A stretch of DNA of 59,089 bases from Pseudomonas endophytica (GCF_001411475.1 NZ_LLWH01000068.1:1-59089), one strand, 5' to 3'. Positions 42,397-53,427 are shown, counted from the first letter of the stretch. Made by a program: numbers and translations. Notes: a model not told the origin generated them from the letters alone.

Positions 42397-42539
42397 GGAC
42401 GTTTCACCTAGGTCGTTAAAGAAAGCCGGACATTCTAACAGAAAAATTTGGCAGATGAAGGTTTGCGTTCGCTTGCGTAGCTTAAGGTGATTGGCTTAGG
42501 TAAGATTTGCTTCCTTTTACCGGTCTGTGAGCACTCCCA

Positions 42540-43310
42540 TTGCTGTCTAATATTCGTGTTGTTCTAGTCAATACCAGCCATCCCGGGAACATTGGCGGTG
42601 CTGCGCGAGCCATGAAAAACATGGGGCTGTCGCGGTTGGTGTTGGTTGAACCGAGGGTGTTTCCGCATCACGAGGCTGATGCTCGAGCTTCAGGGGCGGG
42701 CGACATCTTAGAAAATGCGCAGGTTGTTGCGTCGTTAGAAGAGGCGTTGGTGGGGTGTAATTTGGTGCTGGGCACCAGTGCGCGAGATCGGCGTATCCCT
42801 TGGCCGCTGCTGGACCCGCGTGAATGTGGGCGCAAGGTGGTTGAAGGTGTTACTCAAGGCGCTGAAATCGCGCTGGTATTTGGCCGTGAAGACTCTGGCC
42901 TGACCAACGAAGAGTTACAGCGTTGTCATTTTCACGTTCACATTCCATCGGACCCGGAGTTCAGTTCTCTGAACTTGGGTGCTGCTGTACAAGTGTTGAG
43001 CTATGAAATTCGTATGTCTTGGCTGGCTGCTCAAGGCCAGCCGAGCAAGATGGAAAAAGAAGAAGTGGCCTCCACTAAAAGTGGAGAGCTGGCGACCATG
43101 GATGAGCTTGAGCGCTTTTACGAGCATCTGGAGCAAACGTTGGTGGCGATCGAGTTTCTGGATCCAGAAAAGCCGCGGCATTTGATGGCGCGCCTGCGTC
43201 GACTTTATGGGCGCAGCTCGGTCAGTCGTGCAGAAATGAATATTTTGCGTGGCATTCTCACCGAAACTCAAAAAGCAGCCCGTGGCGAGCTGCTTAAGCG
43301 CAAGGATTAA
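42540..43310 (+). CDS. trmJ: tRNA (cytidine/uridine-2'-O-)-methyltransferase TrmJ
   Basis: TrmJ (256 aa) is a SPOUT methylase acting on position 32 of several tRNAs. It has the N-terminal [20 protein letters not shown] and the knot motifs [16 protein letters not shown] near 111-126 and [20 protein letters not shown] near 141-160. Translation seems to begin at TTG 42540 (M-LSNIRVV), since family members start there; a ribosome site is weak. The stop overlaps the cysE start. Confidence 0.95.
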   Translation: MLSNIRVVLVNTSHPGNIGGAARAMKNMGLSRLVLVEPRVFPHHEADARASGAGDILENAQVVASLEEALVGCNLVLGTSARDRRIPWPLLDPRECGRKVVEGVTQGAEIALVFGREDSGLTNEELQRCHFHVHIPSDPEFSSLNLGAAVQVLSYEIRMSWLAAQGQPSKMEKEEVASTKSGELATMDELERFYEHLEQTLVAIEFLDPEKPRHLMARLRRLYGRSSVSRAEMNILRGILTETQKAARGELLKRKD

Positions 43311-44089
43311 TGATGTTCGAGCGTCTGCGTGAAGATATTCAAAGCGTTTTTCATCGTGACCCTGCGGCTCGCAATGCTTTCGAGGTGTTGACCTGTTATC
43401 CGGGGATGCATGCGATCTGGCTTCATCGTCTCTCTGCTTTATTGTGGGGTGCGGGCTGGAAGTGGCTGGCGCGGTTGGTGTCGAACTTTGGTCGTTGGCT
43501 GACCGGAATCGAAATTCATCCGGGGGCTAAGGTCGGTCGTCGCTTCTTTATTGATCACGGTATGGGCATTGTGATCGGTGAAACTGCCGAAATCGGTGAT
43601 GACGTGACCCTTTATCAGGGTGTAACGCTGGGCGGTACTAGCTGGAACAAAGGCAAGCGCCACCCGACGCTGGAAAATGGCGTGGTTGTGGGGGCGGGGG
43701 CGAAGGTTTTAGGGCCGTTTACCGTCGGGGCCGGGGCTAAGGTGGGTTCCAATGCGGTGGTGACCAAGGCCGTGCCTGCGGGCGCAACGGTGGTCGGTAT
43801 TCCTGGTCGAATCATCGTCAAAAGTGATGATGAGGCTGAAGCCAAGCGTAAGGCTATGGCAGAAAAAATCGGATTTGATGCCTACGGCGTGAGCGAAGAC
43901 ATGCCAGACCCGGTGGCGCGCGCCATTGCCCAGTTGCTGGACCACTTGCAGGCTGTGGACGGCAAGCTGGACGGCATGTGCGGGGCATTGAAAGATTTGG
44001 GTAGCCCTTACTGTGCCCAAGAGCTGCCAGAACTGCGCGAAGAAGACTTCGCCTGCGTCCAGGGTAAGGACGAAAACAAAACGGTCTAG
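43310..44089 (+). CDS. cysE: Serine O-acetyltransferase
   Basis: CysE (259 aa) makes O-acetylserine for cysteine synthesis. The catalytic and hexapeptide repeats are clear: [20 protein letters not shown] near 65-84, [20 protein letters not shown] next, and [16 protein letters not shown] near 149-164. It lies between trmJ and iscR, so cysteine supply is next to the Fe-S cluster genes. Its first ATG overlaps the trmJ stop; a second ATG follows directly. Confidence 0.96.
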   Translation: MMFERLREDIQSVFHRDPAARNAFEVLTCYPGMHAIWLHRLSALLWGAGWKWLARLVSNFGRWLTGIEIHPGAKVGRRFFIDHGMGIVIGETAEIGDDVTLYQGVTLGGTSWNKGKRHPTLENGVVVGAGAKVLGPFTVGAGAKVGSNAVVTKAVPAGATVVGIPGRIIVKSDDEAEAKRKAMAEKIGFDAYGVSEDMPDPVARAIAQLLDHLQAVDGKLDGMCGALKDLGSPYCAQELPELREEDFACVQGKDENKTV

Positions 44090-44101
44090 CGTGCAGTATG
44101 C

Positions 44102-44190
44102 CTAGTCGCTGCCGCAGGCTGCGAAAGGTTCGGAGCAAGCCGTTCCCTTGAAGTCCCCGCAGATTTCATCGCAGCTTGGTCGGCCATACG
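44102..44190. repeat. Degenerate REP-like sequence
   Basis: CGCTGCCGCAGGCTGCGAAA near 44106 and CATCGCAGCTTGG near 44168 are diverged halves of the REP family seen at 41423. No other feature is seen in the cysE-iscR gap before the iscR promoter. Confidence 0.5.
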
Positions 44191-44272
44191 TCGGCATGTG
44201 CCATTGCGCCGCAGACCCTGCTACAATGCGGCCGCTCTTTTGCGGGTAAACCCGACTAAAGCACTAGGTCTA

Positions 44273-44305
44273 ATAGTTGACTTAAATAGTCGGGAATAGC
44301 ATACT
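44273..44305 (+). promoter_or_regulatory. IscR type 1 site over the isc promoter
   Basis: ATAGTTGACTTAAATAGTCG followed by GGAATA matches the type 1 IscR binding pattern. It overlaps the -35 TTGACT (44277-44282); a fitting -10 CATACT lies 17 bp later at 44300-44305. [2Fe-2S]-IscR bound here would repress the operon. Confidence 0.8.
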
Positions 44306-44337
44306 CGCCCCCATTCCGAATTCCGTGGTACCTGTCC

Positions 44338-44829
44338 ATGAGACTGACTACAAAAGGCCGATACGCCGTTACTGCGATGCTTGATTTAGCGTTGCACGCG
44401 CAGCACGGGCCTGTGTCCCTGGCCGATATTTCTGAGCGCCAAGGCATCTCTCTTTCTTACCTTGAACAACTGTTCGCTAAATTGCGCCGCAGTAGCTTAG
44501 TGTCCAGCGTTCGTGGCCCTGGTGGTGGTTATCAGCTGTCACGCGACATGCAAGGTATTCAGGTCGCTCAAGTCATTGATGCGGTCAACGAGTCGGTCGA
44601 TGCAACGCGTTGCCAAGGGCTAGGTGATTGCCATGCTGGCGACACGTGCCTGACTCACCACCTATGGTGCGATTTGAGTCTGCAGATACACGAGTTTCTC
44701 AGCGGTATCAGCTTGGCTGACCTTGTGACTCGCCGTGAGGTGCAAGAAGTAGCCCAGCGTCAGGATCAGCGCCGCTGTAATAGCAAAGCGCCGCACCTGG
44801 ATAAGATCGAAGCGTCCGCCGTCGAGTGA
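44338..44829 (+). CDS. iscR: Fe-S cluster regulator IscR
   Basis: IscR (163 aa) is an Rrf2-family sensor of Fe-S status. It has the winged helix [20 protein letters not shown] with [20 protein letters not shown], and the cluster ligands Cys92, Cys98, Cys104 and His107 in [20 protein letters not shown]. It starts the isc operon and represses it by the type 1 site upstream. Confidence 0.97.
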   Translation: MRLTTKGRYAVTAMLDLALHAQHGPVSLADISERQGISLSYLEQLFAKLRRSSLVSSVRGPGGGYQLSRDMQGIQVAQVIDAVNESVDATRCQGLGDCHAGDTCLTHHLWCDLSLQIHEFLSGISLADLVTRREVQEVAQRQDQRRCNSKAPHLDKIEASAVE

Positions 44830-44878
44830 TTGCATAAAAACGACGGTGCGCCAGCCAGCCTGATTTAGGAGATAGTCC

Positions 44879-46093
44879 ATGAAATTGCCAATTTACCTTG
44901 ATTACTCAGCTACCACCCCGGTTGATCCGCGTGTTGCCCAAAAGATGAGCGACTGCTTGCTGGTTGACGGGAACTTCGGTAACCCGGCCTCGCGCTCTCA
45001 CGTTTTCGGCTGGAAAGCTGAAGAAGCTGTTGAGAACGCTCGTCGTCAGGTCGCTGATCTGGTGAATGCTGATCCGCGTGAAATTGTCTGGACCTCTGGT
45101 GCTACCGAGGCCAACAACTTGGCAATTAAAGGTGCTGCCCATTTCTATGCCTCTAAAGGCAAGCATCTGATCACCGACAAGATTGAACACAAGGCCGTTC
45201 TCGATACCATGCGTCAGCTGGAGCGTGAAGGCTTTGAAGTGACCTACATCGAGCCGGGTGAGGATGGTCTGGTAACACCAGCTATGGTTGAGGCTGCTCT
45301 GCGTGAGGACACAATCCTAGTGTCGATCATGCACGTGAACAACGAAATCGGCACCATCAACGACATCGCAGCCATTGGCGAGCTGACTCGCTCGCGCGGC
45401 GTGTTGTTCCATGTGGACGCTGCTCAGTCGACGGGCAAAGTTGAAATCGACTTGGTCAAACTGAAAGTTGACCTCATGTCCTTCTCGGCCCACAAAACCT
45501 ACGGTCCTAAAGGCATAGGCGCACTGTATGTAAGCCGTAAACCTCGCGTCCGTATCGAGGCGGCCATGCACGGTGGCGGTCACGAGCGCGGCATGCGCTC
45601 GGGTACCTTGGCCACCCACCAAATCGTGGGCATGGGCGAAGCGTTCCAGATCGCCAAAGAAGAAATGGCCGCCGAAAACGTCCGTATTAAAGCCTTGAGC
45701 GATCGCTTCTTCAAACAGGTCGAGCACCTTGAAGAACTGTACGTAAACGGAAGCATGACAGCCCGTGTTCCGCACAACCTGAACCTGAGCTTCAACTATG
45801 TTGAAGGTGAGTCGCTGATCATGGCGCTCAAGGATCTGGCCGTGTCGTCCGGTTCTGCTTGCACCTCCGCCTCCCTTGAGCCGTCCTACGTATTGCGTGC
45901 CCTTGGCCGCAACGACGAACTGGCGCACAGCTCGATCCGTTTTACCTTCGGTCGTTTCACCACTGAAGAAGAAATCGACTACGCCGCGCAGAAGGTTTGC
46001 GAGGCTGTTACCAAGCTGCGCGCTTTATCGCCGCTGTGGGATATGTTCAAAGACGGCATCGACATTTCGAAAATCGAATGGGCGGCGCACTAA
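44879..46093 (+). CDS. iscS: Cysteine desulfurase IscS
   Basis: IscS (404 aa) is a PLP enzyme that takes sulfur from cysteine for Fe-S clusters and tRNA thiolation. Lys206 in [14 protein letters not shown] binds PLP, and the catalytic cysteine is in [16 protein letters not shown] near 328. The start [16 protein letters not shown] is typical. Length equals the E. coli enzyme. Confidence 0.98.
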   Translation: MKLPIYLDYSATTPVDPRVAQKMSDCLLVDGNFGNPASRSHVFGWKAEEAVENARRQVADLVNADPREIVWTSGATEANNLAIKGAAHFYASKGKHLITDKIEHKAVLDTMRQLEREGFEVTYIEPGEDGLVTPAMVEAALREDTILVSIMHVNNEIGTINDIAAIGELTRSRGVLFHVDAAQSTGKVEIDLVKLKVDLMSFSAHKTYGPKGIGALYVSRKPRVRIEAAMHGGGHERGMRSGTLATHQIVGMGEAFQIAKEEMAAENVRIKALSDRFFKQVEHLEELYVNGSMTARVPHNLNLSFNYVEGESLIMALKDLAVSSGSACTSASLEPSYVLRALGRNDELAHSSIRFTFGRFTTEEEIDYAAQKVCEAVTKLRALSPLWDMFKDGIDISKIEWAAH

Positions 46094-46100
46094 TAACTTA

Positions 46101-46164
46101 AGTCGCCGCAAGCAAGTGCTGTAAAACGTAGTCAATAGCTTTTTACAGCGTTTGAAGAGCGACT
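46101..46164 (+). promoter_or_regulatory. Structured iscS-iscU intercistronic region
   Basis: An outer stem AGTCGC/GCGACT encloses an inner 9-bp stem GCTGTAAAA/TTTTACAGC. The 93-bp gap is longer than others in the operon. It may protect the iscRS message or be a target for RNA control; no T-tract follows. Confidence 0.5.
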
Positions 46165-46186
46165 CTGATGAGTGAGGATTAGTACC

Positions 46187-46573
46187 ATGGCTTACAGCGA
46201 AAAGGTCATCGACCACTACGAAAACCCACGCAACGTCGGCAAGATGGACGCGGAAGATCCAGATGTTGGCACTGGCATGGTGGGTGCACCGGCCTGTGGC
46301 GACGTCATGCGTTTGCAGATCAAGGTGAACGAGCAGGGCATCATTGAAGATGCCAAGTTCAAAACTTATGGTTGCGGTTCGGCCATTGCTTCCAGCTCAT
46401 TGGCAACCGAGTGGATGAAAGGTAAGACTCTGGACGAAGCAGAGACCATCAAGAACACTCAGTTGGCTGAAGAGCTAGCCTTGCCGCCTGTGAAAATTCA
46501 CTGCTCGGTACTCGCTGAAGACGCCATCAAGGCGGCCGTTCACGATTACAAGCAGAAGAAAGGTTTGATCTGA
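46187..46573 (+). CDS. iscU: Fe-S cluster scaffold IscU
   Basis: IscU (128 aa) assembles the cluster on Cys37 (GAPACGDVM), Cys63 (TYGCGSA) and Cys106 (VKIHCSVLAED), with Asp39 helping release. The LPPVKIHC loop is the HscA recognition site. ATG 46187 is chosen; the frame is open to 46172. Confidence 0.98.
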   Translation: MAYSEKVIDHYENPRNVGKMDAEDPDVGTGMVGAPACGDVMRLQIKVNEQGIIEDAKFKTYGCGSAIASSSLATEWMKGKTLDEAETIKNTQLAEELALPPVKIHCSVLAEDAIKAAVHDYKQKKGLI

Positions 46574-46637
46574 TCCGGTTGGCTCGTGCCCAAAGGCGTG
46601 GGCTGGTGATGATACTGGCGAAAGGTAAGGAGTCACG

Positions 46638-46961
46638 ATGGCTATCAGCATGACAGAGGCGGCGGCCAAGCATATTCGCCGCTCCCTTGATGGGCGCGGC
46701 AAAGGTGAGGGGATTCGTCTGGGTGTTCGCACCACGGGCTGTTCCGGTCTTGCCTATGTGCTGGAGTTTGTCGATGAAGTGGGTGAAGACGATCAGGTCT
46801 TCGAAACTCATGGCGAAAAAGTGATCATTGATCCAAAAAGCCTCACTTACCTTGACGGCACTGAGCTGGATTTCGTCAAGGAAGGTTTGAACGAAGGCTT
46901 CAAGTTCAATAACCCCAACGTGCGCGGCGAATGTGGCTGCGGCGAGAGCTTCAACATCTGA
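46638..46961 (+). CDS. iscA: A-type Fe-S carrier IscA
   Basis: IscA (107 aa) carries iron or Fe-S clusters to target proteins. The three conserved cysteines are present: Cys35 in [13 protein letters not shown] and the pair in GECGCGESF near 99-101. GGAG-like AAGGAG precedes the ATG. Confidence 0.97.
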   Translation: MAISMTEAAAKHIRRSLDGRGKGEGIRLGVRTTGCSGLAYVLEFVDEVGEDDQVFETHGEKVIIDPKSLTYLDGTELDFVKEGLNEGFKFNNPNVRGECGCGESFNI

Positions 46962-46969
46962 GGCCAGTC

Positions 46970-47491
46970 GTGGGTACTCCTTGTCATTTTGCTTTGTTTG
47001 AACTGCAGCCGAGCTTCAAGCTGGATCTCGATCAGTTGGCCACGCGTTATCGTGAGTTGGCGCGTGGCGTTCATCCAGACCGTTTTGCTGACGCCTCAGA
47101 GCGTGAGCAGCGACTGGCGCTAGAGCAATCCGCCAGCCTCAATGAGGCTTATCAAACGCTCAAAAGCCCTTCAAAACGTGCGCGTTACTTGCTCGCGATG
47201 AGTGGGCGTGACATGCCGCTTGAAGTAACCGTGCATGATCCTGAGTTTTTGATGCAGCAGATGCAGTGGCGCGAAGAGCTTGAAGACTTGCAGGACGACG
47301 CCGATACGGCCGGTATTGCCGTATTCAAACGTCGTTTAAAAGCCGCTCAAGATCAATTGAACGACAACTTCGCAGCCTGTTGGGATGATGCAGCGCAGCG
47401 TGAGCAGGCCGAGCGCCTGATGCGCCGCATGCAGTTCCTCGACAAACTCTCTTACGAAGTGCGCCAGTTAGAAGAGCGCCTCGACGATTAA
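46970..47491 (+). CDS. hscB: Co-chaperone HscB
   Basis: HscB (173 aa) is the J-protein that brings IscU to HscA. The J domain has [20 protein letters not shown] and the key HPD motif in [13 protein letters not shown] near 31-43. The C-terminal part ([19 protein letters not shown]) binds IscU. It starts at GTG 46970 after GAGG. Confidence 0.95.
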   Translation: MGTPCHFALFELQPSFKLDLDQLATRYRELARGVHPDRFADASEREQRLALEQSASLNEAYQTLKSPSKRARYLLAMSGRDMPLEVTVHDPEFLMQQMQWREELEDLQDDADTAGIAVFKRRLKAAQDQLNDNFAACWDDAAQREQAERLMRRMQFLDKLSYEVRQLEERLDD

Positions 47492-47542
47492 CCCAGTGCC
47501 GCTACGGTTGCACGCCTGATATACAGATAAGTCCTGATAACG

Positions 47543-49405
47543 ATGGCCCTACTGCAGATCGCCGAACCCGGCCAAAGTCCTCAACCGCACCAGCGTCGTC
47601 TGGCTGTGGGGATTGACTTGGGCACTACCAATTCGCTGGTCGCTGCATTGCGCAGTGGTCTTAGCGAGCCGCTGGCTGATGCCGAAGGCCGAATCATTCT
47701 GCCCTCTGCGGTGCGTTATCACGCAGACCGCGTCGAGGTGGGAGATTCTGCTCGCTTGGCGGCCTCCAGCGATCCTTTCAATACCGTGTTGTCGGTCAAG
47801 CGCTTGATGGGGCGCGGTCTGTCCGACGTCAAGCAACTGGGCGAGCAACTGCCTTACCGTTTTGTTGGCGGTGAGTCGCATATGCCGTTCATTGACACAG
47901 TACAGGGCCCTAAAAGCCCGGTAGAAGTGTCGGCCGATATCCTGAAAGTGTTGCGCGAGCGTGCCGAAAAGGCTTTGGGCGGAGAATTGGTGGGTGCGGT
48001 GATCACCGTTCCGGCTTATTTCGATGACGCTCAGCGCCAAGCCACCAAAGACGCTGCTCGATTGGCCGGGCTGAGCGTATTGCGCTTGCTCAACGAGCCG
48101 ACGGCTGCCGCAGTGGCTTACGGTCTAGATCAGCACGCAGAAGGTGTTGTCGCGATCTATGACTTGGGTGGGGGTACGTTCGATATCTCTATCTTGCGGT
48201 TGACGGGCGGTGTTTTTGAAGTCTTGGCAACGGGGGGCGACAGTGCTCTCGGTGGCGATGATTTTGACCATGTTATCGCGAGCTGGATCGTTGACCAGGC
48301 GGGTTTGTCTGCTGATCTAGATCCGGGTACTCAACGCCAACTGTTGCAAATTGCCTGTGCCGCCAAAGAGGCGCTAACAGATGCGTCCTCTGTGGCTGTT
48401 ATCTATGGCGATTGGCAGGCTGAACTGACCCGTGAAGCATTCAATGCGCTCATCGAGCCAATGGTTGCGCGCAGTCTCAAGGCCTGCCGCCGTGCTGTAC
48501 GCGATGCCAATATTGAGCTTGAAGATGTTCAAGCGGTGGTTATGGTTGGCGGTTCGACCCGTGTGCCGCGCGTTCGCGAGGCGGTTGCTGACATGTTTGG
48601 TCGTCAGCCGTTGACTGACATCGACCCGGATCAAGTGGTTGCCATTGGCGCTGCGATTCAGGCTGATACGTTGGCCGGTAACAAGCGTGACGGTGGTGAG
48701 TTGTTGCTGCTGGACGTGATTCCATTGTCCCTGGGTCTCGAAACCATGGGCGGCTTGATGGAGAAGGTCATCCCGCGTAACACCACGATTCCTGTGGCCC
48801 GTGCGCAAGACTTCACCACCTACAAAGATGGCCAAACGGCCATGATGATTCATGTCCTGCAAGGCGAGCGCGAGCTGATCAGCGACTGCCGTTCGTTGGC
48901 GCGCTTTGAGCTACGCGGTATTCCACCGATGGTGGCGGGGGCTGCGAAAATCCGCGTGACCTTCCAAGTAGACGCCGACGGTTTGCTTAGTGTTTCGGCG
49001 CGTGAACTCGGATCAGGCGTTGAGGCCAGCATTCAGGTCAAGCCTTCGTACGGCCTGACCGATGGTGAAATCGCCAAAATGCTCAAGGATTCGTTCCACT
49101 ACGCCGGTGACGATAAAGTAGCGCGTGTGCTGCGAGAGCAGCAAGTGGATGGTCAGCGCTTGATCGAGGCAGTACAGGCTGCGCTTGAGGTAGATGGTGA
49201 GCGCTTGCTGGACGCCGAAGAGCGCATGGTCATTGAGCTGCAAATGCAAGAGTTAGCCGAATTGTTAAAAGGCACCGATGGCTATGCTATCGAGCAACAG
49301 ACTAAACGTTTGTCGCAAGTCACCGATGCCTTTGCTGCCCGCCGTATGGATCTAACGGTAAAAGCCGCTCTGGCGGGGCGCAACCTGAATGAGATTGAGG
49401 AATAA
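47543..49405 (+). CDS. hscA: Fe-S assembly chaperone HscA
   Basis: HscA (620 aa) is an Hsp70-type ATPase that releases clusters from IscU. It has [15 protein letters not shown] near 23-37, [21 protein letters not shown] phosphate motif near 206-218, and [17 protein letters not shown] near 334-350. The substrate-binding part follows, with [15 protein letters not shown]. Confidence 0.97.
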   Translation: MALLQIAEPGQSPQPHQRRLAVGIDLGTTNSLVAALRSGLSEPLADAEGRIILPSAVRYHADRVEVGDSARLAASSDPFNTVLSVKRLMGRGLSDVKQLGEQLPYRFVGGESHMPFIDTVQGPKSPVEVSADILKVLRERAEKALGGELVGAVITVPAYFDDAQRQATKDAARLAGLSVLRLLNEPTAAAVAYGLDQHAEGVVAIYDLGGGTFDISILRLTGGVFEVLATGGDSALGGDDFDHVIASWIVDQAGLSADLDPGTQRQLLQIACAAKEALTDASSVAVIYGDWQAELTREAFNALIEPMVARSLKACRRAVRDANIELEDVQAVVMVGGSTRVPRVREAVADMFGRQPLTDIDPDQVVAIGAAIQADTLAGNKRDGGELLLLDVIPLSLGLETMGGLMEKVIPRNTTIPVARAQDFTTYKDGQTAMMIHVLQGERELISDCRSLARFELRGIPPMVAGAAKIRVTFQVDADGLLSVSARELGSGVEASIQVKPSYGLTDGEIAKMLKDSFHYAGDDKVARVLREQQVDGQRLIEAVQAALEVDGERLLDAEERMVIELQMQELAELLKGTDGYAIEQQTKRLSQVTDAFAARRMDLTVKAALAGRNLNEIEE

Positions 49406-49407
49406 CG

Positions 49408-49749
49408 ATGCCGCAGGTCATTTTTCTGCCCCATGAGAAGTTTTGCCCGGAAGGGTTAGTTGTAGAAGCTGAGCCTGGGGTTTCGATCCTTGATCTGGCG
49501 CATGAGCACCATATCGAGATGGAAAGCGCCTGTGGCGGCGTCTGTGCCTGCACGACGTGTCACTGCATCATTCGTGAAGGTTTCGATTCGCTCAATGAAG
49601 CTGATGAGCTCGAAGAAGACTACTTGGATAAGGCTTGGGGCCTGGAGCCACATTCACGCCTAGGATGCCAGGCGATTGTCGGTGAGGATGACCTCACTGT
49701 AGAAATCCCGAAATACTCACTCAACCATGCTGCCGAAGCGCCGCACTGA
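49408..49749 (+). CDS. fdx: [2Fe-2S] ferredoxin of the ISC system
   Basis: Fdx (113 aa) gives electrons for cluster assembly. The cluster cysteines are in ESACGGVCACTTCHC (near 39-53) and RLGCQAIV near 87. It starts two bases after hscA. Confidence 0.97.
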   Translation: MPQVIFLPHEKFCPEGLVVEAEPGVSILDLAHEHHIEMESACGGVCACTTCHCIIREGFDSLNEADELEEDYLDKAWGLEPHSRLGCQAIVGEDDLTVEIPKYSLNHAAEAPH

Positions 49750-49763
49750 TTCAAGGAACTGTC

Positions 49764-49964
49764 ATGAGTCTGAAATGGGTTGATGTACAAGAAATTGCTA
49801 TACAGCTGGCTGAAGCTCACCCGGATGTCAATCCGCTCTCGGTGAACTTCGTCAAGCTGCGTAATTTGGTTATGGCGTTGCCGGAGTTCGATGACATCCC
49901 GGATCGTGGCGGGGAAAAAGTCCTCGAAGCTATTCAGGGTTTGTGGATCGAAGAGGCTGACTAA
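49764..49964 (+). CDS. iscX: Fe-S assembly protein IscX
   Basis: IscX (66 aa) is a small acidic protein that binds IscS and modulates cluster assembly. It has WVDVQEIAIQLAEAHPDVNP at the start and ends with EAIQGLWIEEAD, as in the family. It closes the operon before a terminator. Confidence 0.96.
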   Translation: MSLKWVDVQEIAIQLAEAHPDVNPLSVNFVKLRNLVMALPEFDDIPDRGGEKVLEAIQGLWIEEAD

Positions 49965-49997
49965 GCCCGCAACGTTCGTAATTATGCAATACCCAAG

Positions 49998-50028
49998 AAC
50001 CCGCGTATAATTCGCGGGTTTAATTTTT
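49998..50028 (+). terminator. Terminator of the isc operon
   Basis: AACCCGCG and CGCGGGTT pair over 8 bp around a TATAATT loop, followed by TAATTTTT. Confidence 0.85.
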
Positions 50029-50058
50029 CGCTTAAATCACTGTTTCTGGAGTTACACC

Positions 50059-50484
50059 ATGGCTGTTCAACGTACTTTCTCCATCATCAAGCCTGACGCC
50101 GTTGCTAAAAACGTTATCGGCAAGATCGTTACCCGTTTCGAAGACGCTGGCCTGAAGGTTGTAGCTTCTAAACTGAAGCAACTGTCCAAAGCTGAAGCTG
50201 AAGGTTTCTACGCTGAACACAGCGAGCGCGGCTTCTTCGCTGACCTGGTTGCTTTCATGATCTCCGGTCCAGTGGTTGTTCAGGTTCTTGAAGGTGAAAA
50301 CGCTATCGCTCTGAACCGTGAGCTGATGGGCGCTACCAACCCTAAAGAAGCCGCTGCTGGCACCATCCGTGCTGACTTCGCTGAATCCATCGACGCTAAC
50401 GCTGTTCACGGCTCCGACTCCGAAGCAGCCGCTGCACGCGAAATCGCTTACTTTTTCGCAGCTACTGAAGTAACCACTCGCTAA
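50059..50484 (+). CDS. ndk: Nucleoside diphosphate kinase
   Basis: Ndk (141 aa) balances NTP and dNTP pools by phosphate transfer through His117, seen in [12 protein letters not shown]. The N-terminal [18 protein letters not shown] is typical. Codon use is strongly biased, as in highly expressed genes. Confidence 0.98.
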   Translation: MAVQRTFSIIKPDAVAKNVIGKIVTRFEDAGLKVVASKLKQLSKAEAEGFYAEHSERGFFADLVAFMISGPVVVQVLEGENAIALNRELMGATNPKEAAAGTIRADFAESIDANAVHGSDSEAAAAREIAYFFAATEVTTR

Positions 50485-50512
50485 GCATTGGCTTGTGAGT
50501 GAGGGTGAAGAC

Positions 50513-51661
50513 ATGATTGCAACGACTGGCAAAACTAACCTGTTGGGTCTGACTCAGCCGGAAATGGAGAAATTCTTCGACTCAATCGGGGAGAAGCGTT
50601 TCCGTGCCGGTCAGGTCATGAAGTGGATTCACCACTTTGGCGTCGATGATTTCGACGCCATGACTAACGTCAGCAAAGCCTTGCGCGACAAGCTCAAGGC
50701 CATTGCTGAAGTTCGTGGACCTGAAGTCGTCAGCGAGGACATCTCCAGCGATGGCACCCGTAAGTGGGTAGTGCGCGTTGAGTCCGGCAGCTGCGTCGAG
50801 ACCGTTTATATTCCCCAGGGCAAACGTGGCACTTTGTGCGTTTCGTCCCAGGCTGGCTGTGCCCTGGATTGCAGTTTTTGCTCCACCGGCAAGCAAGGCT
50901 TCAATAGCAACCTCACCGTGGCCGAAGTCATTGGTCAGGTGTGGATTGCCAACAAATCCTTTGGCAGCGTTCCGGCTACCATCGACCGCGCCATCACCAA
51001 CGTGGTGATGATGGGCATGGGTGAACCGCTGCTCAATTTTGATAACGTGATTGCCGCCATGCATCTGATGATGGATGACTTGGGCTACGGCATCTCCAAG
51101 CGCCGAGTGACCTTGTCGACCTCGGGCGTGGTGCCAATGATTGATGAGCTGTCTAAGCACATCGACGTCTCACTGGCGTTGTCGCTGCATGCACCTAATG
51201 ACGAACTGCGCAGTCAGTTGGTGCCGATCAACAAAAAGTACCCGCTCAAAATGCTCCTTGAGTCCTGCCGTAACTACATGTCGAGCTTGGGCGAAAAGCG
51301 CGTATTGACCGTTGAGTACACCTTGCTCAAAGGCGTCAATGACCATGTCGATCATGCGCTAGAAATGATCGAACTGCTCAAAGACACGCCGTGCAAAATC
51401 AACTTGATTCCGTTTAACCCGTTCCCGCACTCGGGCTATGAGCGTCCAAGCAACAACGCCATTCGCCGTTTCCAAGAGCTGCTACAGCAAGCGGGTTATA
51501 ACGTGACTGTGCGTACCACTCGTGGTGAAGACATCGATGCGGCCTGTGGGCAGTTGGTAGGTCAGGTAAATGACCGTACCCGCCGTAGCTCGCGACTGAT
51601 TGCTGCGCGTGAACTCAATGCTGAGACTGATCAGGCGCAAAACGCTGCGTCTCAGCCCTGA
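50513..51661 (+). CDS. rlmN: 23S rRNA/tRNA adenine-C2 methyltransferase RlmN
   Basis: RlmN (382 aa) is a radical-SAM enzyme that methylates A2503 of 23S rRNA and A37 of some tRNAs. The Fe-S motif is in [14 protein letters not shown] near 120-133. The resolving cysteine is near the C-terminus in [17 protein letters not shown] 50513 after GAGGGTGA is chosen over GTG 50495. Confidence 0.97.
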   Translation: MIATTGKTNLLGLTQPEMEKFFDSIGEKRFRAGQVMKWIHHFGVDDFDAMTNVSKALRDKLKAIAEVRGPEVVSEDISSDGTRKWVVRVESGSCVETVYIPQGKRGTLCVSSQAGCALDCSFCSTGKQGFNSNLTVAEVIGQVWIANKSFGSVPATIDRAITNVVMMGMGEPLLNFDNVIAAMHLMMDDLGYGISKRRVTLSTSGVVPMIDELSKHIDVSLALSLHAPNDELRSQLVPINKKYPLKMLLESCRNYMSSLGEKRVLTVEYTLLKGVNDHVDHALEMIELLKDTPCKINLIPFNPFPHSGYERPSNNAIRRFQELLQQAGYNVTVRTTRGEDIDAACGQLVGQVNDRTRRSSRLIAARELNAETDQAQNAASQP

Positions 51662-51673
51662 GAGAGGAAACCT

Positions 51674-52432
51674 ATGATCTTGCGCGCTGCGCTCTCTGTC
51701 CTCTTGGTCGGCCTCTTGGCTGGCTGTATCTCATCGGGTGATTCACATCCGTTGAGCAGCGACAAAGGGCGTGCTGAGGCGCGTCAAGCGTATGTTCAGT
51801 TAGGGCTTGGTTACCTCCAGCAAGGGATGACCGAGCAAGCTAAAATCCCCCTCAGTAAAGCCCTAGAGCTCGACAAGACAGACCCAGACACCAACGCCGC
51901 ACTGGCCTTGGTGTTTCAATCCGAAATGGAGCCAGAGCTAGCTGAGCGGGCGTTTAATACAGCGCTGAGCGGGCGACCTGCTGATACGCGAATTCTGAAT
52001 AACTATGGCAGCTTCCTGTATGAGCAACAGCGCTATCAGGACGCCTACAGCCAGTTTCTGAAAGCCTCGGCAGACCACCTTTACCCTGATCGCTCGCGTG
52101 TCTATGAGAATCTGGGCATGACCTCACTCAAGTTGGGGCAACGTGATGTCGGACGTCAGCAGCTCGAAAAAGCGCTGCGCTTAAACCGCCAACAACCTCG
52201 TGCCCTGCTTGAAATGGCTGAGATGTCTTACGAAGACAGGCATTATGTGTCCGCACGAGACTATTACGATCGTTTTAGCCTGCTTAGCGGGCAAAATGCA
52301 CGTAGTCTATTGCTCGGTGCGCGTCTGGCGACTGTTTTCGATGATCGCACTCCAGTAGCCAACTATGGCCAGCAACTAAAACGACTTTATCCCGGCACGC
52401 CGGAATATCAGCAATACCTGTCGGAGCAATGA
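51674..52432 (+). CDS. pilW: Type IV pilus biogenesis/stability lipoprotein PilW (PilF)
   Basis: The 252-residue outer-membrane lipoprotein helps secretin PilQ assemble. A lipobox signal, LVGLLAGC, gives Cys16-17 as the lipid site. TPR units fill residues 38-230 (ARQAYVQLGLGYLQQGMTEQ, RILNNYGSFLYEQQRYQDAY, RVYENLGMTSLKLGQRDVGR). Its stop overlaps the rodZ start. Confidence 0.95.
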   Translation: MILRAALSVLLVGLLAGCISSGDSHPLSSDKGRAEARQAYVQLGLGYLQQGMTEQAKIPLSKALELDKTDPDTNAALALVFQSEMEPELAERAFNTALSGRPADTRILNNYGSFLYEQQRYQDAYSQFLKASADHLYPDRSRVYENLGMTSLKLGQRDVGRQQLEKALRLNRQQPRALLEMAEMSYEDRHYVSARDYYDRFSLLSGQNARSLLLGARLATVFDDRTPVANYGQQLKRLYPGTPEYQQYLSEQ

Positions 52433-53424
52433 TGAAAGCGGCGCAACCCGAAGTTCTAGCAGCGACTCGTGTCAATCCCGGTGAGACTTTGCGTCTGGCC
52501 CGTGAGAACAATGGATGGACCTTGGCTGAAGTCGCCCTGAAACTCAATCTCACGGCCAGTTCCTTGAGCAATCTTGAGTCGGGTGCGTTTGACAAACTAC
52601 CAGGCCATACCTTTGCCCGCGGCTACATACGTGCCTACGCTAAATTGCTGGGCATGGACCAGACCCGCCTGGTACATGAATTCGACGTCTATACCGGCAC
52701 CGATGCCAACGGTAGCAATGTGCACAGCTTGGGCCGTATCGAAGAGCCTGTGCGTGTTTCGCATACCATTTTGCGGATCGTTAGCTTAGTACTGCTGATT
52801 GCTGTGCTGTTTGGCGGTTTTTTCTGGTGGCAGGATCAAGCGTCCATGCGGGCCAAAGATCTCATTGGCTTGACGCCAGAACACGTCGAAGTTGAAGGCG
52901 CTGATGGCACGACCCAGATCCATCCGCTCGACGAGCCGGAAGATCAAGCCGTCGCTCAAGCGAATGCACAAGGTGATATAGCCCCGCAACCTGCCCCTGA
53001 AGCGACCGGCAGCACCGAACTACCTTTACCGATAGCGCCTACGGCCTCTCCAGCGCCGACCACAGCGCCTGCAACATCAGGCACACCGACTCAGCCAACT
53101 ACGCCAGCCGCAGCCGTAGCTCCAGCTGCCCCAGCTGTCGTGCCTGCGACCCCGCAAACAGACACCGCGGCGGCCACCACGGGGCCTGGCAAGGTCACTA
53201 TCAACTACACCGCTGATTGCTGGTCCCAAGTCACTGATAGCACTGGCAAAGTGCTGTTTAGTGGCCTTAAGCGCAAAGGCGAAACGCTTGATGTGACTGG
53301 CAAGCCTCCACTCAGCCTGCGTCTGGGCTATGCCCGTGGCGCGCAAGTGACCTATAACGGCCAGGTTGTGGATGTGGCTCCTTTCACCAGTGGCGAGACT
53401 GCTCGCCTGAAGTTAGGTCAATAA
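52429..53424 (+). CDS. rodZ: RodZ-like cytoskeletal protein (HTH-TM-DUF4115)
   Basis: The 331-residue inner-membrane protein links MreB to the cell-wall machinery. The cytoplasmic HTH has PGETLRLARENNGWTLAEVA (near 16-35) and LESGAFDKLPGHTFARGYIR. One membrane helix, LRIVSLVLLIAVLFGGFFWW, lies near 113-132. A long proline/alanine/threonine linker, 180-255, leads to the DUF4115 domain (GKVTINYTADCWSQVTDSTG). Confidence 0.94.
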   Translation: MMKAAQPEVLAATRVNPGETLRLARENNGWTLAEVALKLNLTASSLSNLESGAFDKLPGHTFARGYIRAYAKLLGMDQTRLVHEFDVYTGTDANGSNVHSLGRIEEPVRVSHTILRIVSLVLLIAVLFGGFFWWQDQASMRAKDLIGLTPEHVEVEGADGTTQIHPLDEPEDQAVAQANAQGDIAPQPAPEATGSTELPLPIAPTASPAPTTAPATSGTPTQPTTPAAAVAPAAPAVVPATPQTDTAAATTGPGKVTINYTADCWSQVTDSTGKVLFSGLKRKGETLDVTGKPPLSLRLGYARGAQVTYNGQVVDVAPFTSGETARLKLGQ

Positions 53425-53427
53425 GTC

